Shown piece by piece: positions 1-8,483 of a stretch of 64,000 nucleotides of DNA; position 1 is the first letter of the stretch, and every line of letters begins with the position of its first letter. The notes under the pieces were generated by a model. The model searched no databases. It was not told where the DNA came from and worked only from the letters and a program-made list of their open reading frames with translations. This stretch comes from Tumebacillus amylolyticus (GTDB lineage Bacteria; Bacillota; Bacilli; Tumebacillales; Tumebacillaceae), in the NCBI RefSeq assembly GCF_016722965.1, contig NZ_JAEQNB010000004.1, positions 1-64,000 on the forward strand, written 5' to 3'. Both the position numbers and the translations under genes were made by a program.

Positions 1-169
<169 letters not shown>

Positions 170-211
170 AGTTCTTGAATCACACACAAAGTTTGCTCCA
201 CCAGTTTCATG

Positions 212-328
212 TCTCGTGATGATGGCGGAAAGGTCACACCTGTTCCCATCCCGAACACAGAAGTTAAGCTTTCCAGCGCCGATGGTACTTGGACCGCAGG
301 GTCCCGGGAGAGTAGGACGTCGCGAGGC
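212..328 (+). rRNA. 5S ribosomal RNA
   Basis: A full-length 5S gene of about 117 nt. It shows the conserved block GGTCACACCTGTTCCCATCC, the CGAACACAGAAGTTAAGC segment and the closing GAGAGTAGGACG. Its first and last about ten bases pair to form the terminal helix (TCTCGTGATG with CGTCGCGAGG, allowing wobble). Confidence 0.95.
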
Positions 329-343
329 AACATGCAGCATGAG

Positions 344-379
344 AAAGACCCGAGCCTACAGGGCCTCGGGTCTTTTTAC
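344..379 (+). terminator. rRNA operon terminator
   Basis: Stem AAGACCCGAG / CTCGGGTCTT with a short loop, followed by a T-run, placed directly after the 5S gene. It is a typical intrinsic terminator ending the rRNA operon. Confidence 0.85.
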
Positions 380-416
380 TAAAAATTTTTGACAAGTGTA
401 GAGGAGGTTGACCCCC

Positions 417-719
417 ATGTTGAAGTCTCCTATCGGTCGTTTGCGTGCCATCGGGATCATCGAGGGACTGTCGTTTCTCGTGCTCCTTTTGATCGCCATG
501 CCGCTCAAATACGTCGCAGGGAAACCGGAAGCGGTGCAAATTGTCGGGGCCGTTCACGGTGTGTTGTTTGTGCTGTACATCGGAGCCGTTCTTCTGGCGG
601 CGAAAGCGCGTCGGTGGTCGTTCGGACGCGTGGTGATCGCGTTGATCGTGTCTTCGATCCCGATCGGAACCTTTGTGTTCGATAAGAGTTTGCGCCGTGA
701 GCAACATAACCTTGCATAA
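417..719 (+). CDS. DUF3817 family small membrane protein
   Basis: A 100-residue integral membrane protein. It has three hydrophobic segments (about residues 13-30, 43-65 and 72-92) and a short basic tail. The opening pattern of a Gly/Arg-rich start followed by IGIIEGLSFLVLLLIAMP fits the DUF3817 family of small Bacillales and actinobacterial membrane proteins, whose function is unknown. ATG 417 is chosen because a GAGGAGG ribosome binding site lies nine bases upstream; an in-frame TTG at 408 overlaps that site. It is a single gene between two terminators. Confidence 0.8.
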   Translation: MLKSPIGRLRAIGIIEGLSFLVLLLIAMPLKYVAGKPEAVQIVGAVHGVLFVLYIGAVLLAAKARRWSFGRVVIALIVSSIPIGTFVFDKSLRREQHNLA

Positions 720-728
720 TTATACAGT

Positions 729-764
729 AAGACCTGGTCCATTCATGGATCAGGTCTTTTTTTT
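729..764 (+). terminator. Intrinsic terminator
   Basis: Hairpin AGACCTG / CAGGTCT with a long T-run, just after the DUF3817-type gene. Confidence 0.85.
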
Positions 765-969
765 GATCAACAGCCGTTGATAAATAATTTTTTTCAGTAA
801 TTATTTCTTACGCTTTTTCCACTTTTTAAGGTATCATAAGGTAATGGTAATGTTGTTGGCGACTTTTCCGGAAGGGAGGTAAATATCTTAGGAGTTAACG
901 GTATTGATTAAATGGCTGACAACGTGTACCATCTAATTGGGGAAACTATGGATTAAATGGGGGATAACA

Positions 970-2676
970 ATGGGGATCTTGGTTAGTGAATTGGTGAAGA
1001 ACTTTAAGGACTGGGGTATTACGCACGTTTTCGGTATCCCGGGCAAACCGATCGTTCCGCTCTTGGGGGAGTTGGAAGATCAAGGCATCCGTTTTGTATT
1101 GAGCCGACATGAAGCAGGCGCAGGCTTCGCGGCAGCAGGGTATGCATTCCGTAAAAAAACGGTCGGTGTAGCAATCGGGACTTCGGGCCCGGGCGGCACC
1201 AACATGCTGACAGCTGCAGCGCAAGCGAAGGCGTACAACTTGCCGGTCTTGTTCATCACAGGTCATTCGTCTATGAAAGCGGTTGGGACAGCCCATGGGC
1301 AAGATTCCAGTGCTTTCGGTACGGACTTGGAGCGTCTGTTCGAGTCTGTTACCCTGTTCAGCGCACGTGTGGAGAGAGCTGATCTCCTGCCGGTTTACTT
1401 GATGCATGCGATTCATAAAGCGACGGTAGGAGCTCGCGGGCCGGTGCATTTGTCGATACCTTATGATGTTTTCTACGAGAAAATCGAGCCCTTCACCGTG
1501 GAAATTCCGACGGAAGTTCCGCAGATGATCTCGTCCAACGCCGAGAAAGTCGTAGACCTCTTGAACCAAGCGAAAAAGCCGCTCTTGTTCGTCGGCAAAG
1601 GCGTTGTGGCTTCAGAGGCTTATGACGAAGTCATCGAGTTGGCTGAACGCTGGCATGTACCTGTGATGTCGACTCCGGGCGGCAAGGGCGTATTCCCGAC
1701 CCATCATCCGCTGTGCCTGGGCGGTTTTGGTTTGGGCGGTACGGAAGAAGCGACCGAATATTTGAAATCCGGTGTTGACCTCATGCTCGTTGTGGGCACC
1801 AAACTTTCGGACATGTCGCTTGCTGGTTTCACCACCGACATGTATCCGAAGCAAGTGGCTCACTTTGACATCGACATCACCATGGTCGGCCGCTCTCTAC
1901 AAGTTCCGACGCTGGCTGTACAAGGGGATGCGAAGCAGAACCTTCGTCGTGTACTGGAACTCCCGAACTCCGTGGAGCTCCCGGTACGCGACTACTCGGC
2001 CTTTCGCGAAATCGCCGCTTCTGTGGTGACCGATTCCGACTCGTCTGATTCGGTAAAAGCCTTGATTGAAACTTCCTCTGTGGAAGCTGTTGAAGAAGAA
2101 GAAGGCAGCGGTATGATCTCCGCTACGGAGACCGTTCGCGCGATGCGTCGTGCATTGCCGTCGAACGCGCTGCTCTTCGGAGATGACGGCAGCCATACGT
2201 TCTATGCGATCGCAAACTATGACATTCTCGAGCCGGGCACGTTCTTCTTTGACGATGTGTTTGGTGCGATGGGTCATGCGATCGGGTACGCGGTTGGCGC
2301 GAAATTGGCCGAGCCGGATCGTCCGGTTGTCTGCTTGACGGGGGACGGTTGCATGTTCATGCATGGTACGGAAATTGCCATGGCCGTCCAAGAGAAATCG
2401 CCTGTCATCTTCGTCTGCCTCAACAACGGTCGTCTGGACATGGTTGAAAAAGGCATGTCCCGCATGATCGGGTCTGCAACCGGTTCTGTGTACGAAGATG
2501 TGTTAAAGGTCAAGGAGTTTGCAGAAGCGATGGGTGCCACCGCACATTGCTGCCACACGATTGAAGATGTGGAACAAGCGATTGCACTCGCTCTGGAAAA
2601 CACCAAAGGACCGACTGTCATCGAAGTTCTGGTCGACCCGTTTGAAACGCCGCCGACCATGAAACGCGCACTCTAA
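970..2676 (+). CDS. Thiamine diphosphate-dependent enzyme, acetolactate synthase-like
   Basis: A 568-residue ThDP enzyme with the standard order of N-terminal pyrimidine-binding domain, central domain and C-terminal diphosphate-binding domain. The catalytic Glu is in LSRHEAGAGFAAAGYA near residue 45. The ThDP/Mg motif appears as LTGDGCMFMHG followed by NNGRLDMV, near residues 460-500. The family includes acetolactate synthase, pyruvate oxidase and sulfoacetaldehyde or oxalyl-CoA enzymes, and the substrate cannot be read from the sequence. An acidic Ser/Glu-rich stretch near residues 350-380 separates the central and C-terminal domains. ATG 970 is preferred over a TTG at 937 because GGGGG lies just before it. 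The next gene follows closely, so the two are probably cotranscribed. Confidence 0.8.
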   Translation: MGILVSELVKNFKDWGITHVFGIPGKPIVPLLGELEDQGIRFVLSRHEAGAGFAAAGYAFRKKTVGVAIGTSGPGGTNMLTAAAQAKAYNLPVLFITGHSSMKAVGTAHGQDSSAFGTDLERLFESVTLFSARVERADLLPVYLMHAIHKATVGARGPVHLSIPYDVFYEKIEPFTVEIPTEVPQMISSNAEKVVDLLNQAKKPLLFVGKGVVASEAYDEVIELAERWHVPVMSTPGGKGVFPTHHPLCLGGFGLGGTEEATEYLKSGVDLMLVVGTKLSDMSLAGFTTDMYPKQVAHFDIDITMVGRSLQVPTLAVQGDAKQNLRRVLELPNSVELPVRDYSAFREIAASVVTDSDSSDSVKALIETSSVEAVEEEEGSGMISATETVRAMRRALPSNALLFGDDGSHTFYAIANYDILEPGTFFFDDVFGAMGHAIGYAVGAKLAEPDRPVVCLTGDGCMFMHGTEIAMAVQEKSPVIFVCLNNGRLDMVEKGMSRMIGSATGSVYEDVLKVKEFAEAMGATAHCCHTIEDVEQAIALALENTKGPTVIEVLVDPFETPPTMKRAL

Positions 2677-2708
2677 TTCAAGTGTAACAAGGGAGAATGG
2701 AATCGATC

Positions 2709-3101
2709 ATGGAAAACGAACGCGCCAAAGTTGGTTGGAACATCGTCGAAGACAATACCGGAGAGTACGGCAAAGCAAACGTCGATGACGTGAAAAAGAA
2801 CTTCCCGGTACTCGGCAAATGGGAAGTGGAGTTCGGTTTCGGCGAGATCTGGTCTCGTCCGCAATTGGACATGAAGCAGCGCGAACTGATCACGCTGGCG
2901 GCTCTGACCGTTCTGGGAGATGCTCAACGCGCGCTCGACCACCACATCCGCGGTGCGTTGAAAGTAGGCCTCACGCCTGCTGAAATCTCGGAAGTGATGT
3001 TGCATTGCGTCGGGTACATCGGGTTCCCGCGCGCGATGAACGCTCTGTACATCATGAAGGACGTGTTCGATGAACTCGGTGTGGAACTGCCGAAAGACTA
3101 A
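2709..3101 (+). CDS. Carboxymuconolactone decarboxylase (CMD)-like protein
   Basis: A 130-residue, all-helical CMD/AhpD-fold protein. The family signature covers the central two thirds: a DMKQRELITLAAL helix, a Gln-Arg-Ala-Leu-Asp-His-His turn, GLTPAEISEVMLH and GFPRAMNALY. The AhpD CxxC pair is absent, so it resembles the gamma-carboxymuconolactone decarboxylase branch rather than a peroxidase partner. ATG 2697 is one base from the AAGGGAG site and ATG 2709 is 13 bases from it; 2709 is chosen, with low certainty. It sits 32 bases after the ThDP enzyme, which suggests a shared pathway. Confidence 0.8.
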   Translation: MENERAKVGWNIVEDNTGEYGKANVDDVKKNFPVLGKWEVEFGFGEIWSRPQLDMKQRELITLAALTVLGDAQRALDHHIRGALKVGLTPAEISEVMLHCVGYIGFPRAMNALYIMKDVFDELGVELPKD

Positions 3102-3440
3102 CGCCAAGTCAAGATTGGAAGTACCACCAGACCTGATCTCTTAACGGAGATCAGGTCAATTCATTATCGGGGTATTCTGTCTCAAAAGTTCCCGAAAATA
3201 AATTTACATATAAAGAGGTATTCCATCGTAATACAGCGAATATAAAACAAAGGTTAGTAGACTAAAAGATAACAAAGGAAAATGAGGTGTCGTGTCAAGG
3301 GATTCGAACAAAAAATTGCGAAGATATACGCTGGCAGCAAGTTGAACTGAGGTCGTACATGATGTTGAATGCAATTCGTTCAATTTCGTGGTTGAGAGAT
3401 CGAAGAGATCTTCTCACCGCCAAGAAAGGGTGTAAAGGTG
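3102..3440 (+). other. Intergenic region with imperfect hairpin, no convincing gene
   Basis: The first part holds a strong stem (GACCTGATCTC / GAGATCAGGTC, 3130-3157) not followed by a clear T-run, so it may be a weak terminator or processing site for the ThDP-CMD pair. The rest is AT-rich and probably holds the promoter and leader of the chemoreceptor. I found no convincing sigma-A or sigma-D promoter. A 68-codon open frame here lacks a ribosome binding site and family resemblance. Confidence 0.5.
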
Positions 3441-4985
3441 ATGGCGATTTTAAGATTTTTGAAAAACAAGTGCTTCTCGAACCTTACAAGTGAATCGCAG
3501 AAGAACAACTTGCTGTTTTTGATCATTGTTTCTGTTTGTTCGTTTGCTGAGTTGAACGTTACCGTATCCGTAGGCTTCCTTACTCAGGCGAACCTCATTT
3601 GGGGTATCGTGATCCTGACCCTCTGGACCATCGGTGCGGTGCTCTTGTTCATCCCGGCCTTGGTGAGACTGTACAAGTACATTATGATGACTTGCTGGTT
3701 CGGATTTACCCTGATGGTCATCTACATGTTCAACGTTATGCCTTCGCAGTTTGAATCGATCTACTTCATGCTGGCATTGGCACTTATCTACCTCAATGGT
3801 CGACTGATTTGGTATCTTGGTATTACGGCAACTGTATTCACCGTTTTGGGTTACATGATGTGGAAAGACATCTTCTTCCCGCACAGTGATGTGACCGACC
3901 TGAACGTCCGCTTTGGTATGATCCTCCAAGTTACCTTCGCAATGTGGGGTGTTACCTCCATCGGGAAATACCTGCTGGGTGTCCTGAACAAGGAAAAAGA
4001 AGACGTGATGCGCAAAGCATCCGAGTTGGAGAAAGTCCAAGGGCTCATCCAACAAACCGCATTCCGCCTCAAGGAAAACTTCGATGTCCTCAAAGGCAAC
4101 GTCGAAATTTCCAACCAATCCTCTGAAGAAATTCGAGTCGCGTTCCACCAGATCGCGATCGGTGCACAATCGCAAGCAGAGAACATCTCCTCCTCCGCGA
4201 TGCAACTGACGGAGATGGAGCAATTGATGGACAACCTGTTGGATCAAGTCCGTGGGGCGGCCAACAACATTAGCGAGAGCCTTTCGTTCTCGCACACTTC
4301 CAAAGAGAAGCTCGGACTCTTCGAAGAGCGCATGCGCATCTTGGACGAGATCATTCACGAAACCGGCATGGTCGTTCGTACCTTCACCGAACAATCCAAG
4401 CAGATCAACGGCATCGCGCAATTGATCACCGGCATCTCGAACCAAACCTCTCTGCTCGCACTGAACGCGAACATCGAGGCAGCACGCGCCGGCGAAAACG
4501 GTCGCGGCTTCGCAGTCGTAGCAAACGAAGTCCTCAAACTTGCAGAAGAGTCCCAAAAATCTGCACAGGGCATCCAAGAAATTCTCACCAAGTTCAAAGA
4601 GCAAGCGGACATCGTCGAAGACCGCATCGCCCGCGGCGAGAAAGTCCAAGAAGAGTCCTCGCAAATGCTCCACGACATTCTGTTCAACGTCGAACACCTC
4701 GGCAACTTCATCACCTCGTTGGACAACTTGATGGGGAACATCGTTCACCACCAAGAGAACTACAAGACCAAGACGACGCAAATCGCGCAAGAAGTTACGG
4801 ATGCTTCCTCCATCACCGAGGAAACGTCGGCGGCAACGCAAGAGATCTTGGCATCCATCGAGGAATCTTCCTCGCGCAACCGTGACTCTGTCCGTGCTCT
4901 CCACGACGTCAACGACTATGTGGAAGAACTCGAACGCGTCATGAACTCGGACGCTGCAGCAACTGCAGAAGAAACCGACAAGTAA
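3441..4985 (+). CDS. Methyl-accepting chemotaxis protein with multi-pass N-terminal membrane region
   Basis: A 514-residue chemoreceptor. The first about 180 residues form several hydrophobic helices (roughly five or six) with no extracellular Cache-type loop. The rest is a long coiled-coil signalling domain. The receptor tip, which contacts CheW and CheA, is visible at [20 protein letters not shown]. This layout suggests sensing through the membrane or a cytoplasmic signal rather than a classic periplasmic ligand. GTG 3438 and ATG 3441 are adjacent; ATG is taken, with AAAGGG upstream. It is a single gene followed by a terminator. Confidence 0.9.
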   Translation: MAILRFLKNKCFSNLTSESQKNNLLFLIIVSVCSFAELNVTVSVGFLTQANLIWGIVILTLWTIGAVLLFIPALVRLYKYIMMTCWFGFTLMVIYMFNVMPSQFESIYFMLALALIYLNGRLIWYLGITATVFTVLGYMMWKDIFFPHSDVTDLNVRFGMILQVTFAMWGVTSIGKYLLGVLNKEKEDVMRKASELEKVQGLIQQTAFRLKENFDVLKGNVEISNQSSEEIRVAFHQIAIGAQSQAENISSSAMQLTEMEQLMDNLLDQVRGAANNISESLSFSHTSKEKLGLFEERMRILDEIIHETGMVVRTFTEQSKQINGIAQLITGISNQTSLLALNANIEAARAGENGRGFAVVANEVLKLAEESQKSAQGIQEILTKFKEQADIVEDRIARGEKVQEESSQMLHDILFNVEHLGNFITSLDNLMGNIVHHQENYKTKTTQIAQEVTDASSITEETSAATQEILASIEESSSRNRDSVRALHDVNDYVEELERVMNSDAAATAEETDK

Positions 4986-5003
4986 GAACAAGCGTCTACT
5001 TCG

Positions 5004-5044
5004 AAAAAAAGGCTTGGTCCCATTTGGGATCAGGCCCTTTTTTC
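5004..5044 (+). terminator. Intrinsic terminator after the chemoreceptor
   Basis: Imperfect stem GGCTTGGTCCCA / GGGATCAGGCC followed by a T-run, 20-60 bases after the stop codon. Confidence 0.65.
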
Positions 5045-5055
5045 AAAAAAGCGTG

Positions 5056-5085
5056 TTGACACTCTCATGCCGACCATGCTATATT
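5056..5085 (+). promoter_or_regulatory. Sigma-A promoter of tRNA-Leu
   Basis: TTGACA at 5056-5061 and TATATT at 5080-5085 with an 18-bp spacer, about 25 bp upstream of the mature tRNA 5' end. Both hexamers are near consensus, as expected for a stable RNA gene. Confidence 0.8.
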
Positions 5086-5109
5086 ACTAATGTCTTCACC
5101 ACATTATAT

Positions 5110-5196
5110 GCGGCCATGGCGGAATTGGCAGACGCGCAAGATTCAGGTTCTTGTGGGGGCAACCCCGTGGAGGTTCAAGTCCTCTTGGCCGCACCA
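5110..5196 (+). tRNA. tRNA-Leu (anticodon CAG)
   Basis: An 87-nt class II tRNA. The acceptor arms are GCGGCCA / TGGCCGC with encoded ACCA at the 3' end. The anticodon stem CAAGA / TCTTG encloses the loop TTCAGGT, giving anticodon CAG, which reads CUG leucine codons. The long variable arm (around GTGGGGGCAACCCCGTGG) and the T-arm sequence GTTCAAGTC are as expected for tRNA-Leu. Confidence 0.95.
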
Positions 5197-5205
5197 AACG
5201 AATGT

Positions 5206-5256
5206 AAAAAGCAAGAAGCCCGATCTCATCACAGAGATCGGGCTTCTTGCTTTTTA
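5206..5256 (+). terminator. Terminator of tRNA-Leu
   Basis: A long perfect stem (AGCAAGAAGCCCGATCTC with its complement) and a T-run, ten bases after the tRNA. Confidence 0.9.
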
Positions 5257-5265
5257 TTGCCTGCT

Positions 5266-5304
5266 CAAAAAAAGACTCGAGCCCCTACAGGCCCGAGTCT
5301 TTTT
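5266..5304 (-). terminator. Terminator of the moaDE-moeB operon
   Basis: Stem AAAGACTCG(A)GCC / GGCCCGAGTCTTT flanked by A- and T-runs, so it can work in both directions. On the minus strand it directly follows the moeB stop codon. Confidence 0.85.
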
Positions 5305-6351
5305 TTACATCCCGATGTACTTCGCATACAGACTTCGTGCGACCGACAGATCATCTGTCCCTTGCACCAGCACGCGCCCGTCTTCGAAAATCACCAGACG
5401 AATTTCCTCCGTCGCGTAGAACCGCACCAAAAACTTGTTGCTCTCGACACGCCCGCTCGTTTCCAAGCGTTTCGCCAACGCCGGGAGATCGACTTCCCAC
5501 GGTTCAGACGGGGAAATTTGAATCGTGTTGCGACCGCACAGGGTGGTCGTTTCATCGCCGGCGCGCGTTTCCAGATACAGAAACTCTCCGCGTCCGCAGC
5601 ACGGACAATCGGCCCGGCGTGCTTTCGAAATGTCGATGGAGTTCGTGCTGTAGTCCCACATCCCGATGTTCAGCATCGTCCGGCGCACTTTGTCCAACGC
5701 GCCGACGAGAATTTTCATGCCTTCCACCGCTTGGTAGGATGCCACGACATGAATGATCGGCCCGACTACGCCTGCTGTATCGCAAGTCTGCGTCGTCCCC
5801 GGAGCCGGAGCGCTGTCGAACATGCAACGCAGGCACGGAGTGTCGCCCGGCAGAATCGGCATCGTCATCCCGTGCGCAGAGACCCCGCCGCCATACACCC
5901 ACGGAATCCCGTGCTTCACGCAGACGTCATTGATCAAAAAGCGGACTTGAAAATTGTCCGTCCCATCCAGCACCAAATTCACGTCCGACAGCAGAGCTTC
6001 TGCATTCTGCCACGTCAAATCGGCGACAACCGGCTCAATTTGCACACCGGAGTTCACGCGATGCAACGTCTCATACGCCGCCATCGCTTTGGGCATGCCG
6101 TCTGCGGCATGGGATTCATCGTACAGCATCTGTCTTTGCAAATTCGACGCTTCCACAAAGTCGCGGTCGATGACGCGCACGAACCCAACTCCGGCGCGCA
6201 CCATATGATTGGCGAGCACCGTGCCCAGCGCACCCATGCCGACGATGGCGACACGGCTGGTCAGGAGCTTGCGTTGTCCTTCTTCTCCAATGCCGTCAAA
6301 CAAAATCTGTCGCGAATACCGCGAGCGGTCCAACGTAACGTCCTCTTGCAT
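5305..6351 (-). CDS. moeB: MoeB/ThiF-type E1-like adenylyltransferase
   Basis: A 348-residue E1-like enzyme that adenylates the C-terminal Gly-Gly of a ubiquitin-fold sulfur carrier (MoaD or ThiS). The opening RYSRQILFDGIGEEGQ, the nucleotide-binding loop VAIVGMGALGTVLANHMVRAG and the acidic VIDRDFVEASNLQRQ motif are all present. Zinc-type cysteine pairs appear as PCLRCMF and CPCCG. The C-terminal 80 residues go beyond the minimal MoeB core. It starts six bases after the MoaD-MoaE stop and its ribosome binding site lies in the end of that gene, so a role in molybdopterin synthesis is likely. ThiF cannot be excluded from sequence alone. Confidence 0.88.
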   Translation of the reverse strand: MQEDVTLDRSRYSRQILFDGIGEEGQRKLLTSRVAIVGMGALGTVLANHMVRAGVGFVRVIDRDFVEASNLQRQMLYDESHAADGMPKAMAAYETLHRVNSGVQIEPVVADLTWQNAEALLSDVNLVLDGTDNFQVRFLINDVCVKHGIPWVYGGGVSAHGMTMPILPGDTPCLRCMFDSAPAPGTTQTCDTAGVVGPIIHVVASYQAVEGMKILVGALDKVRRTMLNIGMWDYSTNSIDISKARRADCPCCGRGEFLYLETRAGDETTTLCGRNTIQISPSEPWEVDLPALAKRLETSGRVESNKFLVRFYATEEIRLVIFEDGRVLVQGTDDLSVARSLYAKYIGM

Positions 6352-6357
6352 ATGTAC

Positions 6358-7071
6358 TTATCCCTCGCTTCCCGGTCGCAACGGGTTCCACGGGCCTTGT
6401 TGGTGGCCCATCCATTGGGTGTTATCCGACCAGACTTCTTTTTTCCAAACGGGTACGATCTCTTTGAGCCGTTCGATGGCGTAACGGCCCGCTTCATAAG
6501 AAGCGGCTCTGTGCGGAGTGGCGACGGCGATCACCACAGCGGCGTCCTCGATCTCCAATTTCCCGACTCGATGTGCCATCGCGACCTGCGTGTCCGGCCA
6601 GCGCTCTTGAATTTCATCGGCAATTTGCGCCATCATCTTGATCGCCATCGGCGCGTACGCTTCGTATTCGAGATGCACGGTGCGCTGGCCGTGCGTCATC
6701 TCCCGAACGGTGCCGACGAAGAGGTTGACCGCACCGCAGAGCGGGTTGCGGACTTTTTTCAACATCTCTTCTACAGAGAGCGGGGATTTCGTGATCAGGA
6801 ACCGTTCCTCCGTCATCTCTGTGTCTTGACCGCCCGATACAGGAGGCAGGATGGCGATCTCGTCGCTCGAAGACAGCACCGTCTCCGGCGTTGAATAGGC
6901 ATGGTTGACCGAGGCGAACGCAACGCGCAAAAGCGAACTCGCTCCGGGATGCTCGTCTGCAAGGCGAGCGAACAAGTCGGCAACGGTAGCTCCCTCCGGC
7001 AAGTCGCCCGACCACGTGCGGGACCCGACGGCCTCCGCCACTCCGGCAAATAAGTGGACGTTGATCTGCAT
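6358..7071 (-). CDS. MoaD-MoaE fusion, molybdopterin synthase
   Basis: A 237-residue fusion. Residues 1-81 are a ubiquitin-fold MoaD domain ending in PPVSGG. Residues 84-237 are MoaE, the large subunit, with the expected Lys-rich catalytic segment [14 protein letters not shown]. Molybdopterin synthase normally has separate small and large subunits, because the MoaD Gly-Gly must be free to carry the thiocarboxylate. Here the Gly-Gly at residues 80-81 runs straight into MoaE, as in mycobacterial MoaX, which is processed after translation. ATG 7071 is taken as the start since it matches the first residue of MoaD; ATG 7110 is possible but has no good ribosome binding site. Confidence 0.9.
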   Translation of the reverse strand: MQINVHLFAGVAEAVGSRTWSGDLPEGATVADLFARLADEHPGASSLLRVAFASVNHAYSTPETVLSSSDEIAILPPVSGGQDTEMTEERFLITKSPLSVEEMLKKVRNPLCGAVNLFVGTVREMTHGQRTVHLEYEAYAPMAIKMMAQIADEIQERWPDTQVAMAHRVGKLEIEDAAVVIAVATPHRAASYEAGRYAIERLKEIVPVWKKEVWSDNTQWMGHQQGPWNPLRPGSEG

Positions 7072-7113
7072 AAGGTAGTCAATCCTCTTTTCTCCGAGTT
7101 GGATGTCCATGTA

Positions 7114-7122
7114 TGCTATAAT
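7114..7122 (+). promoter_or_regulatory. Extended -10 promoter for moaC
   Basis: TGCTATAAT, a consensus -10 hexamer with the TGn extension, 37 bp before the moaC start. No good -35 is seen, which is common with extended -10 promoters. It lies between the divergent moaDE and moaC genes. Confidence 0.6.
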
Positions 7123-7158
7123 AATCTTTGCCTGACAGAACGGCAACAGGAGGAACGT

Positions 7159-7638
7159 ATGACGGATTCTCATTTGACCCATTTCAACGCCGAGGGCCGT
7201 GCCCACATGGTCGACGTTTCGGAAAAAAGCGCGTCGGATCGCTCTGCAACCGCCGCCGCTACGCTGCGCATGCGCGCGGAGACCCTCACGCTCATTCGCC
7301 AAGGCAAGATGAAAAAAGGCGACGTCCTCGCCGTCGCGCAAGTCGCCGGCATCATGGCTGCGAAAAAAACGTCCGACCTCATTCCGATGTGCCACCCGCT
7401 CCCGTTGACCAAGGTGGACATCTCCTTCTCCGAGCGCTCGGAGACCGAACTCGACGTGGAGGCAACTGTGAAAACCACCTACGTCACCGGAGTCGAGATG
7501 GAAGCGCTGACCGCCGTCACCGCCGCAGCGCTCACGGTATACGACATGTGCAAGGCGGTGGACAAAGGCATGGTGATCGCCGACGTGAAGCTCGTGGAAA
7601 AAACGGGTGGCAAGAGCGGAGATTTTCGCCGTACCTAA
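7159..7638 (+). CDS. moaC: Cyclic pyranopterin monophosphate synthase MoaC
   Basis: A 159-residue MoaC, which makes cyclic pyranopterin monophosphate from the MoaA product in molybdenum cofactor synthesis. Family landmarks are [16 protein letters not shown] at the start, [18 protein letters not shown] in the middle and [20 protein letters not shown]. The start has an AGGAGG site six bases upstream. It is followed 32 bases later by mogA and divergent from moaDE-moeB, so the window carries a Moco cluster without a visible moaA. Confidence 0.95.
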   Translation: MTDSHLTHFNAEGRAHMVDVSEKSASDRSATAAATLRMRAETLTLIRQGKMKKGDVLAVAQVAGIMAAKKTSDLIPMCHPLPLTKVDISFSERSETELDVEATVKTTYVTGVEMEALTAVTAAALTVYDMCKAVDKGMVIADVKLVEKTGGKSGDFRRT

Positions 7639-7670
7639 TACATACCTCAGAGAATAGGAGGCGACCCATA

Positions 7671-8162
7671 ATGGCTGCTTGGAACGTTGGCATCCTCACA
7701 TCCAGCGACAAAGGCGCTCGCGGCGAACGGGAAGACCTGAGCGGACAAGTCATCCGCGAGATGGTACGCGATGTGAACATGGAAGTGACCGAATACATCG
7801 TGATCCCCGATGAATTCGAGGTGCTTCGGGATTCTCTGCTCCACTTCTGCGACGAAGTGAAACTCGACCTCGTCGTCACAACGGGCGGCACCGGCTTGGC
7901 GAAACGCGATGTCACGCCGGAAGCGACGTTGGCGGTCATCGACCGTGAAGTGCCCGGCATGGCGGAGGCGATGCGCGCCGCGTCGCTCGCGAAGACCCAG
8001 TTCGCCATGCTCTCCCGCGCCGTCGTCGGCACGCGGGGCAACACGTTGATCGTAAACCTGCCCGGCTCTCCGAAAGGCGTGCGCGAATGCCTGGAAGTGA
8101 TCTTGCCTGTGATTCCACACGCGTTGGAAATCTTGCAAGGCACGCACGGGGAACACAAGTAA
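7671..8162 (+). CDS. Molybdopterin adenylyltransferase, MogA/MoaB family
   Basis: A 163-residue MoaB/MogA-fold protein that adenylates molybdopterin before metal insertion. Typical motifs are GILTSSDKGARGEREDLSG at the N-terminus, the pterin-binding TTGGTGLAKRDVTPEAT and NLPGSPKGVRECLEVILP near the C-terminus. A TAGGAGG site lies nine bases before ATG 7671. It is probably cotranscribed with moaC. MoaB and MogA cannot be told apart with certainty here; in Bacillales the single-domain form next to moaC is usually annotated as MoaB or MogA. Confidence 0.92.
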   Translation: MAAWNVGILTSSDKGARGEREDLSGQVIREMVRDVNMEVTEYIVIPDEFEVLRDSLLHFCDEVKLDLVVTTGGTGLAKRDVTPEATLAVIDREVPGMAEAMRAASLAKTQFAMLSRAVVGTRGNTLIVNLPGSPKGVRECLEVILPVIPHALEILQGTHGEHK

Positions 8163-8225
8163 GCCCCCCTCAGAACACACCCAAACCCTTCTGAAAAAAT
8201 TTCTTCAAAAAAATTTGCCGAAGGG

Positions 8226-8252
8226 TGAAACTTTTTTGGAACAAGTGTCGTC
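8226..8252 (+). promoter_or_regulatory. ECF-sigma-type promoter candidate
   Basis: TGAAAC (8226-8231), 17 bp, then CGTC (8249-8252), with a T-rich tract after the -35. This matches the Bacillus extracytoplasmic-function sigma (SigM/SigX/SigW class) pattern TGAAAC-N16/17-CGTC. It precedes a structured leader and, further on, a cell-envelope gene cluster. That context fits an envelope-stress regulon, but which sigma factor acts is unknown. Confidence 0.5.
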
Positions 8253-8277
8253 TTCTATGGTGAACAGTAAAATCGGC

Positions 8278-8413
8278 TCCCTCCATTCGCGTATGGCTAG
8301 CGCAACTTGGAGGAATGTTCCCCTACAACAGACACGCTCTGGCAGGCGTGAGGGGAAACGTATCGAGCTTATAAGAAAATGAGACCCCTCTATCGAGCCG
8401 GGGGTCTCTTTTT
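8278..8413 (+). promoter_or_regulatory. Structured leader with terminator, attenuator-like
   Basis: Stem CCTCCA / TGGAGG at 8280-8313, then TTCCCCT (8318-8324) with AGGGGAA (8351-8357) around an inner CACGC / GCGTG hairpin, then a terminator GAGACCCC (8381-8388) / GGGGTCTC (8401-8408) with a T-run. AGGGG at 8351-8355 could pair with CCCCT at 8320-8324 or with CCCCT at 8385-8389, the 5' arm of the terminator. Such exclusive pairing is typical of a riboswitch or attenuator. I recognise no known riboswitch class. It could equally be a short independent sRNA ending at this terminator. Confidence 0.5.
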
Positions 8414-8483
8414 CTTTTTCCGGGATATTTTGGGTCTGCGTTGTTCCATACTAAGGAAGACTGTATGGGAGGTGTGAGACGCG

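Noticed and set aside
3287-3493. Short plus-strand open frame before the chemoreceptor
   Set aside because: No ribosome binding site, no family resemblance, and it runs into the chemoreceptor start.
5014-6894. Long plus-strand open frame across tRNA-Leu, moeB and moaDE
   Set aside because: It runs through a tRNA and terminators and lies antisense to two clear Moco genes.
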